Source: Marinobacter szutsaonensis
GTDB taxonomy: Bacteria; Pseudomonadota; Gammaproteobacteria; Pseudomonadales; Oleiphilaceae
Assembly: GCF_039523335.1 (NCBI RefSeq)
Contig: NZ_BAAAFC010000001.1
Span: 1,674,001-1,738,000, forward strand
Length of the DNA stretch: 64,000 nucleotides
Reading direction: 5' to 3'
Position numbers and translations under genes: made by a program. The number at the start of each line of letters is the position of its first letter. Position 1 is the stretch's first letter. Below, in pieces: positions 8,528-16,282 of this stretch. The notes under the pieces are model-generated. The model worked only from the letters and a program-made list of their open reading frames with translations, was not told the DNA's origin and did not search any database.

Positions 8528-9241
8528 ATGACCAGCACGACAGAAACCCGCCACAACCGGGCTAACGAGGGGGAGCTTGCCCTTGAGACCCGGGACCTTG
8601 GCTTCCAATGGGCCGCGACTCAACCCATGCTCCGGTTTCCGGACCTGGCCATCCCCCGCGGGGAACACCTGTTCCTTCAAGGCGCCAGCGGCAGCGGCAA
8701 AAGCACTCTGCTGAGCCTGTTATCCGGCATGCAGGTACCCCATTCCGGGTCCGTCAGTATTCTCGGTTCCGAACTGCAGCGCCTGGGCTCCGGCGCCCGG
8801 GACAGGTTCCGGGCCGACCATATTGGCGTGATCTTCCAGCAGTTCAACCTTGTGCCCTACCTGAGCGCCCTGGCGAACGTTACCCTGCCCTGCCGCCTGT
8901 CCCGTACCCGTCACGACAATACCCGGCCCGACCCGGATTCCGCCGCCAAAGAGCTGCTCGGGTTACTGGCCATCCCCGAGGATCACTGGCATCGCAAGGT
9001 CACCCGCCTCTCCATCGGCCAGCAGCAACGGATTGCCGCGGCCCGGGCACTGATGGGCAGCCCGGGCATTATCCTTGCGGACGAGCCAACGTCCGCCCTG
9101 GATTCCGACAACCGGGATCGCTTCCTGGACCTGTTGCTCGGGCTGGCCGACGAACGGGGCGCCTCGGTGGTTTTTGTCAGCCATGACCGCAGCCTGAGCC
9201 GGCATTTCCATCATCTGGTCCATCTGGGAGGTGAATCATGA
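8528..9241 (+). CDS. ABC transporter ATP-binding protein (probable zinc-uptake system)
   Basis: This cytoplasmic ATPase belongs to the LolD/MacB-like group. Walker A is GASGSGKST, the Q-loop lies near FQQFNLVPYL, the signature is LSIGQQQRIAAARAL and Walker B is IILADEPTSALDS, followed by the switch HD in VSHDRS. The frame is open upstream to 8366, but the ATG at 8528 gives the normal 237 residues. It overlaps the permease gene by four bases, so the two form one transporter. Unlike the DUF2796 gene, I see no Zur-like box in the 68-base region upstream. Linkage to zinc comes from neighbours only. Confidence 0.9.
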   Translation: MTSTTETRHNRANEGELALETRDLGFQWAATQPMLRFPDLAIPRGEHLFLQGASGSGKSTLLSLLSGMQVPHSGSVSILGSELQRLGSGARDRFRADHIGVIFQQFNLVPYLSALANVTLPCRLSRTRHDNTRPDPDSAAKELLGLLAIPEDHWHRKVTRLSIGQQQRIAAARALMGSPGIILADEPTSALDSDNRDRFLDLLLGLADERGASVVFVSHDRSLSRHFHHLVHLGGES

Positions 9242-10512
9242 AAACCCGGCTGGCCTTCTCCCTGGCCCTGGCGAGCCTCTGGCACCGACGCCGCGTCCTG
9301 GCCCTGGTGTGCCTGACCCTCACCCTGAGTGTCAGCCTGCTCCTGGGCATCCAGTACCTGCGCACCGAAATCCGGCAATCCTTCACCAGCACCATCAGCG
9401 GTACCGACCTGATCGTCGGGGCCCGCAGCGGCCAACTAAACCTGCTGCTGTATACCGTGTTCCACATCGGTGATGCCACCAACAACATCCGCTGGTCCAC
9501 CTTCCGGAAACTTCAGGAAGACCCACGAATTGACTGGCTGATCCCCATCTCCCTGGGCGACAGTTACCGGGGCTACCGGGTGGTGGCCACGGACAGCAAC
9601 TTCCCCCGACATTTCCGTTATGGCCAGGAACAGCCGGTCAGCCTGGCCGAGGGCGAATGGTTCAGTGACGTGTTTCACGTCGTGCTCGGTGCCGGTGTGG
9701 CGCGGGAGCTCGGACATCAGCCCGGCGAGGAGATCATTCTGTCCCACGGCGGCGGCAGAACCAGCTTCTCCAACCACGCGGACACCCCCTTCCGGATTAC
9801 CGGGATTCTGGAGGCCACCGGCACCCCGGTCGACCAGGCGGTGTACATCAGCCTGGCGGGAATGGAGGCCATGCATGTAGGTTGGGAATCCGGCGTGGCG
9901 ATTCCGGGGCGAACGCTGACCCGAGAAAAAGCCCGGGGGATGACCTTTACCCCGGACGCCATCACGGCCGCCTACGTGGGGCTAAAGTCCCCGGTGCTCA
10001 CCTTCCAGCTCCAGCGCGCCCTGAACCAGTCGGCAGAGGAACCCCTGTCCGCCATTCTCCCTGGCGTTGCGCTGAGCGAGCTGTGGCGCCTGATGGGGCA
10101 GTTCGAAAAAGCCCTGCTGGGTATTACCGGCTTCGTGGTCATTACCAGTCTGGTAGGACTGGTGGCGGTACTTCTGACCCTGCAGACCCAGCGGGCCCAT
10201 GAGATTGCAGTGCTACGGGCCACCGGGGCGTCAACGGGGCTGGTGGCGTCCCTGCACGTGATCGAATGTGTTGCCCTGGCGCTGGTCTCCTGCCTGCTCG
10301 CACTGGCAGTGGGCGCTGGCCTGCTGACGGGCATTGCCCCCTGGTTACTGGACAACTACGGGATCAACCTGACGCTCAGGCCCCTGAACCCGACCGAATG
10401 GGCACTGCTCGCGACCGTACCGGCCGCCGCGGCACTGGTCGGCCTGCTGCCGGCGTTCGCCACCTGGCGCCGGACCCGTACCCAGGGTCTCGGGGAGATT
10501 AGCGGGCAGTGA
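9238..10512 (+). CDS. ABC transporter permease (FtsX/MacB-like)
   Basis: The 424-residue permease has one N-terminal membrane helix (about 20-40), a large periplasmic MacB_PCD-type domain (about 41-285) and three C-terminal helices in an FtsX domain with the typical segment THEIAVLRATGAS, read here as RAHEIAVLRATGAS. This is the four-helix topology of MacB/LolCE mechanotransmission transporters, not that of classical zinc permeases such as ZnuB. It overlaps the ATPase by four bases. In V. cholerae a similar ATPase/permease pair works with ZrgA in zinc acquisition; by analogy it may handle a periplasmic zinc carrier or ligand. Confidence 0.88.
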   Translation: MKTRLAFSLALASLWHRRRVLALVCLTLTLSVSLLLGIQYLRTEIRQSFTSTISGTDLIVGARSGQLNLLLYTVFHIGDATNNIRWSTFRKLQEDPRIDWLIPISLGDSYRGYRVVATDSNFPRHFRYGQEQPVSLAEGEWFSDVFHVVLGAGVARELGHQPGEEIILSHGGGRTSFSNHADTPFRITGILEATGTPVDQAVYISLAGMEAMHVGWESGVAIPGRTLTREKARGMTFTPDAITAAYVGLKSPVLTFQLQRALNQSAEEPLSAILPGVALSELWRLMGQFEKALLGITGFVVITSLVGLVAVLLTLQTQRAHEIAVLRATGASTGLVASLHVIECVALALVSCLLALAVGAGLLTGIAPWLLDNYGINLTLRPLNPTEWALLATVPAAAALVGLLPAFATWRRTRTQGLGEISGQ

Positions 10513-10550
10513 TCCGCGTCACGCCCGGGCCGCTATGACAACCCTGTAAA

Positions 10551-10579
10551 TTGACCGACTTAGCGTCCACACTTATAGT
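10551..10579 (+). promoter_or_regulatory. Sigma-70 promoter for the coiled-coil/zapA operon
   Basis: TTGACC at 10551-10556 and TATAGT at 10574-10579 are separated by exactly 17 bases, a strong sigma-70 match. Transcription would start near 10586, about 30 bases before the ATG at 10615. Confidence 0.7.
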
Positions 10580-10614
10580 TATTTGCATTCATAACAACCG
10601 ATGTTGGGCACGCC

Positions 10615-10821
10615 ATGGAACAGTCCGAAGTACAGGCATTAGCGGACAAGCTGGACAAGCTGATCGAACGCTGTCAGAAACTGGAGCAGGATAACGCCAT
10701 GCTGCGGGAGCTCCAGGACGACTGGAACCGGGAGCGGGCCCAGCTGGTACACAAGAACGATCTTGCCAAAAACAAGATCGAAGCCATGATTGGCCGCCTG
10801 CGGGCACTGGAGCACCACTGA
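10615..10821 (+). CDS. Small coiled-coil protein, TIGR02449 family
   Basis: This 68-residue all-helical protein has heptad-like Leu/Ile spacing throughout (LADKLDKLIERCQKLEQDN) and is recognised as the TIGR02449 family found upstream of zapA in Pseudomonas-type genomes. Size and coiled-coil character resemble ZapB-like division factors. Its stop overlaps the zapA start by one base (TGATG), so the two are co-translated. A role with ZapA at the division ring is likely from context but not shown by sequence. Confidence 0.85.
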   Translation: MEQSEVQALADKLDKLIERCQKLEQDNAMLRELQDDWNRERAQLVHKNDLAKNKIEAMIGRLRALEHH

Positions 10822-11117
10822 TGTCTAAGCAATCCACCACCGTTGAGGTGAAGATTCTCGACAAGGAATACCTGGTTGCCTGCCCGGAAGAAGAGCAAGA
10901 AGCCCTGATTCGCGCCGCCAGGCATCTGGACCACAAAATGCGGGAAATCCGTTCCAGCGGCAAGGTGTTCGGCGTTGAACGCATTGCCGTGATGGCCGCG
11001 CTCAACATCACCCACGAGCTGCTGGAGCAGGATTCCATGTCCGACGCCACCAGCTCGATCCTCAAGGCCATGGACAGCAAGCTCGACGATGCCCTCGGGG
11101 AAAATACGGGGCACTGA
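10821..11117 (+). CDS. zapA: Cell division protein ZapA
   Basis: ZapA binds and cross-links FtsZ protofilaments at the division ring. The 98 residues contain the N-terminal globular domain (TVEVKILDKEYLVACPEEE, then LIRAARHLDHKMREIR) and the C-terminal coiled coil (VMAALNITHELLEQ). Length and segment order are normal for the family. It is coupled to the upstream coiled-coil gene by a one-base overlap and followed by the 6S RNA gene, the arrangement known from pseudomonads and enterobacteria. Confidence 0.95.
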   Translation: MSKQSTTVEVKILDKEYLVACPEEEQEALIRAARHLDHKMREIRSSGKVFGVERIAVMAALNITHELLEQDSMSDATSSILKAMDSKLDDALGENTGH

Positions 11118-11131
11118 ATACGGATCAGGTG

Positions 11132-11162
11132 TTGCAATTGGTCCCCGACCTGCCCGTATAAT
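11132..11162 (+). promoter_or_regulatory. Promoter of 6S RNA
   Basis: A perfect TATAAT lies at 11157-11162 with TTGCAA at 11132-11137 as candidate -35 (19-base spacer). Transcription would begin at about 11170, which coincides with the first base of the predicted 6S closing stem. Confidence 0.65.
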
Positions 11163-11169
11163 GAGACCA

Positions 11170-11349
11170 ACTTCCTGGGCTGTTCGCGATGGTCGGATAC
11201 GTCCTCGAGCCGATGCGCACTACCCAGGTGGCTACTTCAGGGCATTGTGAGCACGTCCCCGACAGGGGAAAGCCTAATATGTCACAGCGGCCACCGACCT
11301 TGAACTCTGGGTTCAAGGGCCACATCCGATAACGGCAGCCCGGGAAGCT
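11170..11349 (+). ncRNA. ssrS: 6S RNA
   Basis: 6S RNA binds sigma-70 RNA polymerase and lowers transcription in stationary phase. The 5' segment at 11171-11182 and the 3' segment at 11336-11347 are complementary (one G-U-type position), forming the closing stem. Between them lie the conserved TGTTCGC after the 5' stem and the 3' hairpin CCTTGAACtctGGGTTCAAGG, nearly identical to E. coli 6S. The length of about 180 bases and the position between zapA and ygfA are canonical. The ygfA start lies within a few bases of the 3' end, so the RNA is probably processed from a joint transcript or ends by trimming. Confidence 0.92.
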
Positions 11350-11354
11350 TTATT

Positions 11355-12002
11355 TTGAGCAAGTTTGTTCCTCCCCAACCGTTCGAATCCCACCCTGATA
11401 ACCTGAACCGAAGCCAGCTGCGCAAACACCTGCGCCAGAGGCGGCGTTCGCTGTCCTTCGAAGAACAGATGCAGGCCTCGGAATACCTGGCGCTGAATCT
11501 GTTGAAGAATCCGGACCTGCACCGTGCCCGGCACGTGGCTGTTTACCTGCCCAACGACGGTGAGATCGATCCCCATATATACATGGACATTGCCCGCCGC
11601 AAGGGTGTGAATTTCTACCTGCCGGTGCTGCATCCGATTCATACCGGCAAACTGGTATTCAGCCCCTACGACGACGGCGTGGAACTGACCGCAAACCGCT
11701 TCGGCATTCCCGAGCCGGCATTCAGCAAAGGGCTGCGCCGCCCGGCCTGGGCGCTGGATGCGGTGCTGTTTCCACTGGTGGGCTTTGATGAGAATGGCGG
11801 GCGCCTGGGCATGGGCGGAGGATTCTATGACCGGACCTTTGCCTTCAGCCGGCTACGGCCACGGCTGGCCCCAAAACTGATTGGCCTGGCCCATGATTTC
11901 CAGAAAGTGAAAGCGCTGCCGATAGAGCCCTGGGATGTGCCCCTGCACAGCGTGGTGACGGACCGGCGCTGTTACCGATTCAGGCGGTCTGCTCCGGCCT
12001 GA
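11355..12002 (+). CDS. 5-formyltetrahydrofolate cyclo-ligase family protein (YgfA)
   Basis: This enzyme converts 5-formyltetrahydrofolate to 5,10-methenyltetrahydrofolate using ATP. The conserved N-terminal RKHLRQRRRSLS, the YLPNDGEIDPHIYM segment, FPLVGFDENGGRLGMGGGFYDRTF (phosphate and folate site) and the C-terminal PWDVPLHSVVTDR are all present. The 215-residue form uses a TTG start five bases after the 6S RNA end; no ATG or GTG lies upstream of the conserved region, and the next ATG would remove the N-terminal helix. Its 3' end overlaps a convergent small gene by 31 bases. Confidence 0.9.
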   Translation: MSKFVPPQPFESHPDNLNRSQLRKHLRQRRRSLSFEEQMQASEYLALNLLKNPDLHRARHVAVYLPNDGEIDPHIYMDIARRKGVNFYLPVLHPIHTGKLVFSPYDDGVELTANRFGIPEPAFSKGLRRPAWALDAVLFPLVGFDENGGRLGMGGGFYDRTFAFSRLRPRLAPKLIGLAHDFQKVKALPIEPWDVPLHSVVTDRRCYRFRRSAPA

Positions 12003-12136
12003 AGCGCGCTGATGGGCACGTTATCCTGATAACGAGGCTTGTCTTCCGAAGCGTGGATAGAGGTAAATCCGGTTACTACAAGGCCGACAGCAAAAATCAG
12101 CACGATGGCTTTGATGATGTCAGGCTTGCCACCCAT
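11972..12136 (-). CDS. Small membrane-anchored protein, 54 residues, unknown
   Basis: This short reading frame begins with ATG at 12136 behind GAGGAAG at good spacing. It encodes a polar N-terminus (MGGKPDIIK), a single hydrophobic segment (AIVLIFAVGLVVTGF, about residues 10-24) and a hydrophilic tail ending ADRLNR. The segment could be a signal anchor or a signal peptide cut near IHA. The 3' end overlaps the end of ygfA by 31 bases on the opposite strand. A perfect seven-base hairpin with a four-base loop lies upstream at 12188-12205, in the probable leader. No family is recognised. Confidence 0.6.
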   Translation of the reverse strand: MGGKPDIIKAIVLIFAVGLVVTGFTSIHASEDKPRYQDNVPISALQAGADRLNR

Positions 12137-12187
12137 TTTTATTCTTCCTCGAACGCGGTTGGTAAATTATCGGAAAATCAGTGAGGT

Positions 12188-12205
12188 ATTCTCGCTTCCG
12201 AGAAT
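12188..12205 (-). promoter_or_regulatory. Leader hairpin upstream of the 54-residue gene
   Basis: ATTCTCG and CGAGAAT form a perfect seven-base stem around a four-base loop, 52 bases upstream of the small gene's ATG. There is no T-run, so it is unlikely to be a terminator. The surrounding 12137-12300 stretch is AT-rich and otherwise holds nothing I can name. Confidence 0.4.
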
Positions 12206-12326
12206 TAGACGAAAGACTAACAGTTAACTCTGATTTTACAATTTTTGACTGATTAAAGTTCGGTAATAATCACCAAGATCCGGGATCCACGCCGCGAGGG
12301 GTGTTCCGAAACTGTGCATAACCTTC

Positions 12327-12444
12327 GGAGGCGGGCGGAGATTCTCTTCCCGAAACACGCTCCTTGCGGCACGTCCCTGTGACGCTTGAGCTCCGCCCTC
12401 CATGGCTCCGCACAGTTTCGGGAAGAGAATCTCCGCCCGCCTCC
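12327..12444. repeat. Constant-core/variable-arm inverted repeat, copy 1
   Basis: Two perfectly complementary 30-base arms (12327-12356 and 12415-12444) flank a 58-base core (12357-12414). The core is 56/58 identical to that of copy 2 at 16129-16186 and related, in inverted orientation, to copy 3. The outer part of the arms is unique to this copy; only the inner bases (TTCCCGAAAC) resemble the others. The element starts ten bases after the ilvA stop and could act as its terminator or as a 3' mRNA end. There is no long T-run. Confidence 0.85.
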
Positions 12445-12453
12445 AGCCCCGAG

Positions 12454-13989
12454 TTATGTCGAGCCGCCGTTCCCCGCTCCCAGGAACAACCGATAGGCCT
12501 CGTTGTCGGTCATGTTTTCATAGCGGAAACCGACTTTGTCGAGCATCTTCTCGAAGTCTTTATCCTCGTCGTCGTTGACCTGGGCCCCCAGCAGGACCCG
12601 GCTGTAGGCTGCGCCGTGGTTTCGGTAGTGGAACATGGAGATGTTCCAGCGGGTCCCCAGCGACATCAGGAATTTGAGCAACGCGCCCGGACGCTCCGGG
12701 AACTCGAACTGGTAGACCTTCTCGTTGCTAATGCTCGGGGCATGGCCACCAACCATATGACGGATGTGCTGCTTGGCCAGGTCGCTATCGGTCAGGTCGA
12801 CCACAGAGTAGCCGCTTTCCCGCAGCTCCTGCACCAGCTCGTCCCGGCCATGGCCGCCAGCCTGGATCTGGATACCTACGAAGATCACGGCCTTCTGATC
12901 GTCGGCATACCGGTAGTTGAACTCGGTGATGCTGCGCTTGTGCAGGGCATTGATGAAGGTCTTGAACGCCCCCGGTTTCTCCGGGATGGTGACGGCCAGG
13001 ATCGCCTCGCGCTTCTCACCGATCTCGGTGCGCTCGGAAATGTAGCGCAGGCGGTCGAAGTTCATGTTCGCGCCGCTGAGCACCGCTGCCAGGTTCTCGC
13101 CTTCCAGCTGTTCCCGCTCCACGTACTTCTTGAGCCCGGCGATGGAAAGCGCGCCGGCCGGCTCCGCGATGGAACGGGTATCCTCGAACACGTCCTTGAT
13201 GGCGGCGCAGATCTCGTCAGTGGTGACCGTGATCACCTCGTCCACCAGATCCTTGCAGATATTCCAGGGCTCCTCGCCGATCTGGCGAACCGCCACCCCG
13301 TCGGCAAAGATCCCGACCTCATCCAGGATCACCCGCTCGCCGGCCTTCATGGCCGCCTGCAGGCAATTGGAGTCTTCAGGTTCGACACCGATCACCTTGA
13401 TCTCGGGGCGCAGGTACTTGATGTAGGCTGTCATGCCGGCAATCAGGCCGCCGCCACCTACCGGGATAAAGACCGCGTGCAGGGGCTGGGAGAACTGCCA
13501 CATCATTTCCATGGCCACGGTGCCCTGCCCGGCGATGACATCGGGATCATCGTAGGGCGGGATGTAGGTGTAGCCGTGCTTCTTGATCAGTTCCTGGGCG
13601 TGGGCGGCGGCCTCATCGAAGGCGTCACCCTTGAGTACCACTTTGGCACCCCGGTCCCGCACCGACTTCACCTTGATGTCCGGCGTGGTCTGGGGCATCA
13701 CAATCACCGCCTTGATACCCAGCTCCTTGGCGGACATGGCCACGCCCTGGGCGTGGTTGCCGGCGGAGGCGCAGATCACGCCCTTGGCTTTCTGCTCTTC
13801 GGACAGCTGGGCAATCCGGTTGTAGGCGCCGCGAATCTTGAAGGAGAACACCGGCTGAAGGTCTTCGCGCTTGAGCATAATGTTGTTGGCAAAGCGCTTG
13901 GACAGGCTACGGGCTTCAGTCAGGGGTGTTTCGATGGCCACGTCATAGACGCGCGCATCGAGTATCTTCTTGATATAGCGTTGCGGCAT
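12454..13989 (-). CDS. ilvA: Threonine ammonia-lyase, biosynthetic (IlvA)
   Basis: IlvA deaminates threonine to 2-oxobutanoate, the first step of isoleucine synthesis, using pyridoxal phosphate. The PLP lysine is in FSFKIRGAYNR, the glycine-rich phosphate site is PVGGGGLIAG, and CASAGNHAQGVA is the conserved substrate loop. The 511-residue length includes two C-terminal ACT-like regulatory domains (about residues 325-505), the allosteric form fed back by isoleucine. It is divergent from rpiA, and the constant-core repeat lies directly at its 3' end. Confidence 0.95.
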   Translation of the reverse strand: MPQRYIKKILDARVYDVAIETPLTEARSLSKRFANNIMLKREDLQPVFSFKIRGAYNRIAQLSEEQKAKGVICASAGNHAQGVAMSAKELGIKAVIVMPQTTPDIKVKSVRDRGAKVVLKGDAFDEAAAHAQELIKKHGYTYIPPYDDPDVIAGQGTVAMEMMWQFSQPLHAVFIPVGGGGLIAGMTAYIKYLRPEIKVIGVEPEDSNCLQAAMKAGERVILDEVGIFADGVAVRQIGEEPWNICKDLVDEVITVTTDEICAAIKDVFEDTRSIAEPAGALSIAGLKKYVEREQLEGENLAAVLSGANMNFDRLRYISERTEIGEKREAILAVTIPEKPGAFKTFINALHKRSITEFNYRYADDQKAVIFVGIQIQAGGHGRDELVQELRESGYSVVDLTDSDLAKQHIRHMVGGHAPSISNEKVYQFEFPERPGALLKFLMSLGTRWNISMFHYRNHGAAYSRVLLGAQVNDDEDKDFEKMLDKVGFRYENMTDNEAYRLFLGAGNGGST

Positions 13990-14081
13990 AGTGGTTCCGG
14001 TTGCTTGGTGAGTGTGCGGGAAAAACCGACAGTGTAGAAAGTTTGCACGGCAGCCGTCTATAAGCAGACCTCACAGGCCGC

Positions 14082-14087
14082 TATAAT
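14082..14087 (+). promoter_or_regulatory. Probable -10 element of rpiA
   Basis: A perfect TATAAT lies 40 bases before the rpiA ATG. No convincing -35 hexamer is seen at 17 bases upstream, so the promoter may be of extended or activated type. Confidence 0.45.
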
Positions 14088-14126
14088 GACCGTAAATTTC
14101 ATCCGGAATTGCAGACGGAGCCCGAC

Positions 14127-14807
14127 ATGACCCAGGACGAACTCAAGAAGGCCGTGGCCAAAGCCGCCGTGGACTATATCGCCCCCCGCCTCGACAGCGA
14201 CAGCATCGTCGGCGTGGGCACTGGCAGCACCGCCAACTTCTTCATCGACATGCTGGCCGAACTCAAGAACGAGTTCGACGGCGCCGTGGCCAGCTCCGAA
14301 GCCACGGCCGAACGTCTGAAGAGCCACGGCATTCCGGTGTATGACCTCAACAGCGCCGGGGAGCTGGAATTCTACGTGGACGGTGCCGATGAAACCAACG
14401 AACGCCTCGAACTGATCAAGGGCGGCGGCGCAGCCCTGACCCGGGAAAAGATCGTCGCCGCAGTAGCCAGGTCCTTTATCTGCATCGCCGACGAATCCAA
14501 GATGGTCGGCGTGCTCGGCAAGTTCCCACTGCCGGTGGAAGTCATCCCCATGGCCCGCAGCCACGTCGGCCGGGAAATCGTCAAACTCGGCGGCGATCCG
14601 GTGTACCGTGAGGGCGTGGTCACCGATAACGGCAACATCATCATCGACGTCCACAACATGGACATCTCCCGGCCGATCCATGTGGAAGAACAGCTCAACA
14701 ATATAGTCGGCGTGGTCACCAACGGTCTGTTCGCCCGCCGCCCGGCCGACCTGTTACTGCTGGGCACCAGCGAGGGCGTCAAGAGTATTCCCCGCAAGGG
14801 CGCCTGA
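14127..14807 (+). CDS. rpiA: Ribose-5-phosphate isomerase A
   Basis: RpiA interconverts ribose 5-phosphate and ribulose 5-phosphate in the pentose phosphate pathway. [13 protein letters not shown] near the N-terminus is the phosphate loop, YVDGADETN carries the catalytic aspartates and [14 protein letters not shown] the conserved lysine/glutamate region. The ATG at 14127 follows GGAG at a six-base distance and gives 226 residues, the usual size; an in-frame TTG at 14109 is less likely. It stands alone with a strong terminator after it. Confidence 0.95.
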   Translation: MTQDELKKAVAKAAVDYIAPRLDSDSIVGVGTGSTANFFIDMLAELKNEFDGAVASSEATAERLKSHGIPVYDLNSAGELEFYVDGADETNERLELIKGGGAALTREKIVAAVARSFICIADESKMVGVLGKFPLPVEVIPMARSHVGREIVKLGGDPVYREGVVTDNGNIIIDVHNMDISRPIHVEEQLNNIVGVVTNGLFARRPADLLLLGTSEGVKSIPRKGA

Positions 14808-14823
14808 TTAACGACTGCCTGAG

Positions 14824-14851
14824 GGGCTGGCTTTCCGGGCCAGCCCTTTTT
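14824..14851 (+). terminator. Rho-independent terminator after rpiA
   Basis: GGGCTGGC at 14824-14831 pairs with GCCAGCCC at 14839-14846 around a seven-base loop and is followed by five T residues, a textbook intrinsic terminator 17 bases after the rpiA stop. Confidence 0.9.
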
Positions 14852-14869
14852 GTTTGGGCCGAACCACAA

Positions 14870-14887
14870 ACCAAGCGCTTGCTTGGT
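14870..14887. promoter_or_regulatory. Palindromic operator candidate upstream of the acyl-CoA dehydrogenase
   Basis: ACCAAGC-gctt-GCTTGGT is a perfect 7-4-7 inverted repeat 56 bases before the GTG start. Its size and position fit a TetR-family repressor site, and CAAGCnnnnGCTTG-type palindromes are common before acyl-CoA metabolism genes. No regulator gene is adjacent. Confidence 0.55.
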
Positions 14888-14942
14888 GCCAGATTTTGAG
14901 TGACACTGCTTCCATTCACGATTGTCCACAGGGAGCCCGACC

Positions 14943-16082
14943 GTGTCCGAATACTTCAATGATATCCACGAACAGGCACGCCTCAGTGCCCGGAAATTTA
15001 TCGAGACCCATGTCCTGCCCCACATCGACGACTGGGAAGAGGCGGGCGAATTTCCCCGGGAGCTTTACAAGAAAGCGGGCGACGCCGGCCTGCTCGGCAT
15101 CGGATTTCCCGAAGCCCTGGGCGGCACCGGCGAAGGGGATATTTTCCTGAAAGTGGCGGTCTCAGAGGAACTGATGCGATCTACCTCCGGCGGGCTGGTC
15201 GCGGGTCTGGGCTCCCTCGACATCGGCCTGCCGCCGGTGGCCAAATGGGCCAAACAGAAGATCCGGGATCAGATCGTGCCCCCGGTCCTGCGCGGCGAGA
15301 AAATCTCCGCCCTGGCCATCACCGAGCCCGGCGGTGGCTCCGACGTCGCCAACCTGAGAACCCGGGCAGTCCGGGACGGTGACCACTACATCGTCAACGG
15401 CAGCAAGACCTTCATCACCAGCGGCATGCGCGCCGACCACTACACCGTCGCCGTCCGCACCGGCGGCGAGGGCCACGGCGGCATCAGCCTGCTGCTCATC
15501 GACCGGGACATGCCGGGCTTCTCCACCGGCAAGAAACTCCGCAAGATGGGCTGGTGGGCCAGCGACACCGCCGAACTCTTCTTTGAAGATTGCCGGGTAC
15601 CGGCGGACCGTCTGATCGGCGCCGAGAACGCCGGCTTTATCGCGATCATGAGCAACTTCCTGGCCGAACGCCTGAGCCTTTCCATCATGGCCTACATGAC
15701 CGCCCAGCTCGCCTACGAAGCCGCCTTGGACTACACCAAACAACGCCAGGCCTTCGGCCGGAACATCGCCGGTTTTCAGGTCACCCGTCACAAGCTGGTG
15801 GACATGGCCACCCAGATCGACGTGGCCCGGGAATACACCTACCGCTGCGCGGCCCTGATGCAGGCCGGCAAGAACCCGATCAAGCAGGTGGCCATGGCCA
15901 AGAATTTCTCGGTGGACGTCTGCGAAAAGGTCACCCGTGAGGCGGTGCAGTTGTTCGGTGGCATGGGTTACATGCGGGAGTCGGTGGTGGAGCGCCTATA
16001 CCGGGACGCCAAGATCCTGTCCATTGGCGGCGGCACTACGGAGATCATGAAGGAGCTGATTGCCAAGCAGATCAAGTTGTAG
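14943..16082 (+). CDS. Acyl-CoA dehydrogenase
   Basis: This FAD enzyme oxidises an acyl-CoA thioester at the alpha-beta position. The three dehydrogenase domains are visible: the helical N-domain, the FAD-binding SALAITEPGGGSDVANL with the following GSKTFITSG, and the C-terminal GGMGYMRE. The medium-chain-type catalytic Glu position reads IGGGTTEIM, so the base is more likely the Glu of SNFLAERLS, as in isovaleryl- and long-chain-type enzymes. The start chosen is GTG at 14943, behind AGGGAG, giving 379 residues; a TTG at 14922 would add seven. A palindromic operator lies upstream. The exact substrate is unknown. Confidence 0.9.
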   Translation: MSEYFNDIHEQARLSARKFIETHVLPHIDDWEEAGEFPRELYKKAGDAGLLGIGFPEALGGTGEGDIFLKVAVSEELMRSTSGGLVAGLGSLDIGLPPVAKWAKQKIRDQIVPPVLRGEKISALAITEPGGGSDVANLRTRAVRDGDHYIVNGSKTFITSGMRADHYTVAVRTGGEGHGGISLLLIDRDMPGFSTGKKLRKMGWWASDTAELFFEDCRVPADRLIGAENAGFIAIMSNFLAERLSLSIMAYMTAQLAYEAALDYTKQRQAFGRNIAGFQVTRHKLVDMATQIDVAREYTYRCAALMQAGKNPIKQVAMAKNFSVDVCEKVTREAVQLFGGMGYMRESVVERLYRDAKILSIGGGTTEIMKELIAKQIKL

Positions 16083-16100
16083 CCTTCTGGCCTGGGGGGA

Positions 16101-16214
16101 GGGGCCATATCAGGGGCCTTTCCAAAACACGCTCCTTGCGGCACGTCCCTGTGACGCTTGGGCTCCGCCATCCATGGCTCCGCACAGTTTTGGAAAGCCC
16201 CCTGATACGGCCCC
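16101..16214. repeat. Constant-core/variable-arm inverted repeat, copy 2
   Basis: Arms at 16101-16128 and 16187-16214 are complementary over 28 bases with two mismatches and flank a 58-base core (16129-16186) almost identical to that of copy 1. The arm sequence is unrelated to copy 1 except near the core (TTTCCAAAAC). It begins 18 bases after the acyl-CoA dehydrogenase stop. The stretch 16083-16534 holds no credible gene; this element and copy 3 account for most of it. Confidence 0.85.
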
Positions 16215-16282
16215 ACACTTTCAGTGCAAGCCTCCAAAGTCGCAATGATTATTTCTTTAATGGGCATTTGAAGATAGTTCGG

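Noticed and set aside
12039..12227. 62-residue plus-strand frame after ygfA
   Set aside because: It is antisense to the better-supported 54-residue gene, has no ribosome site and a non-protein-like composition.
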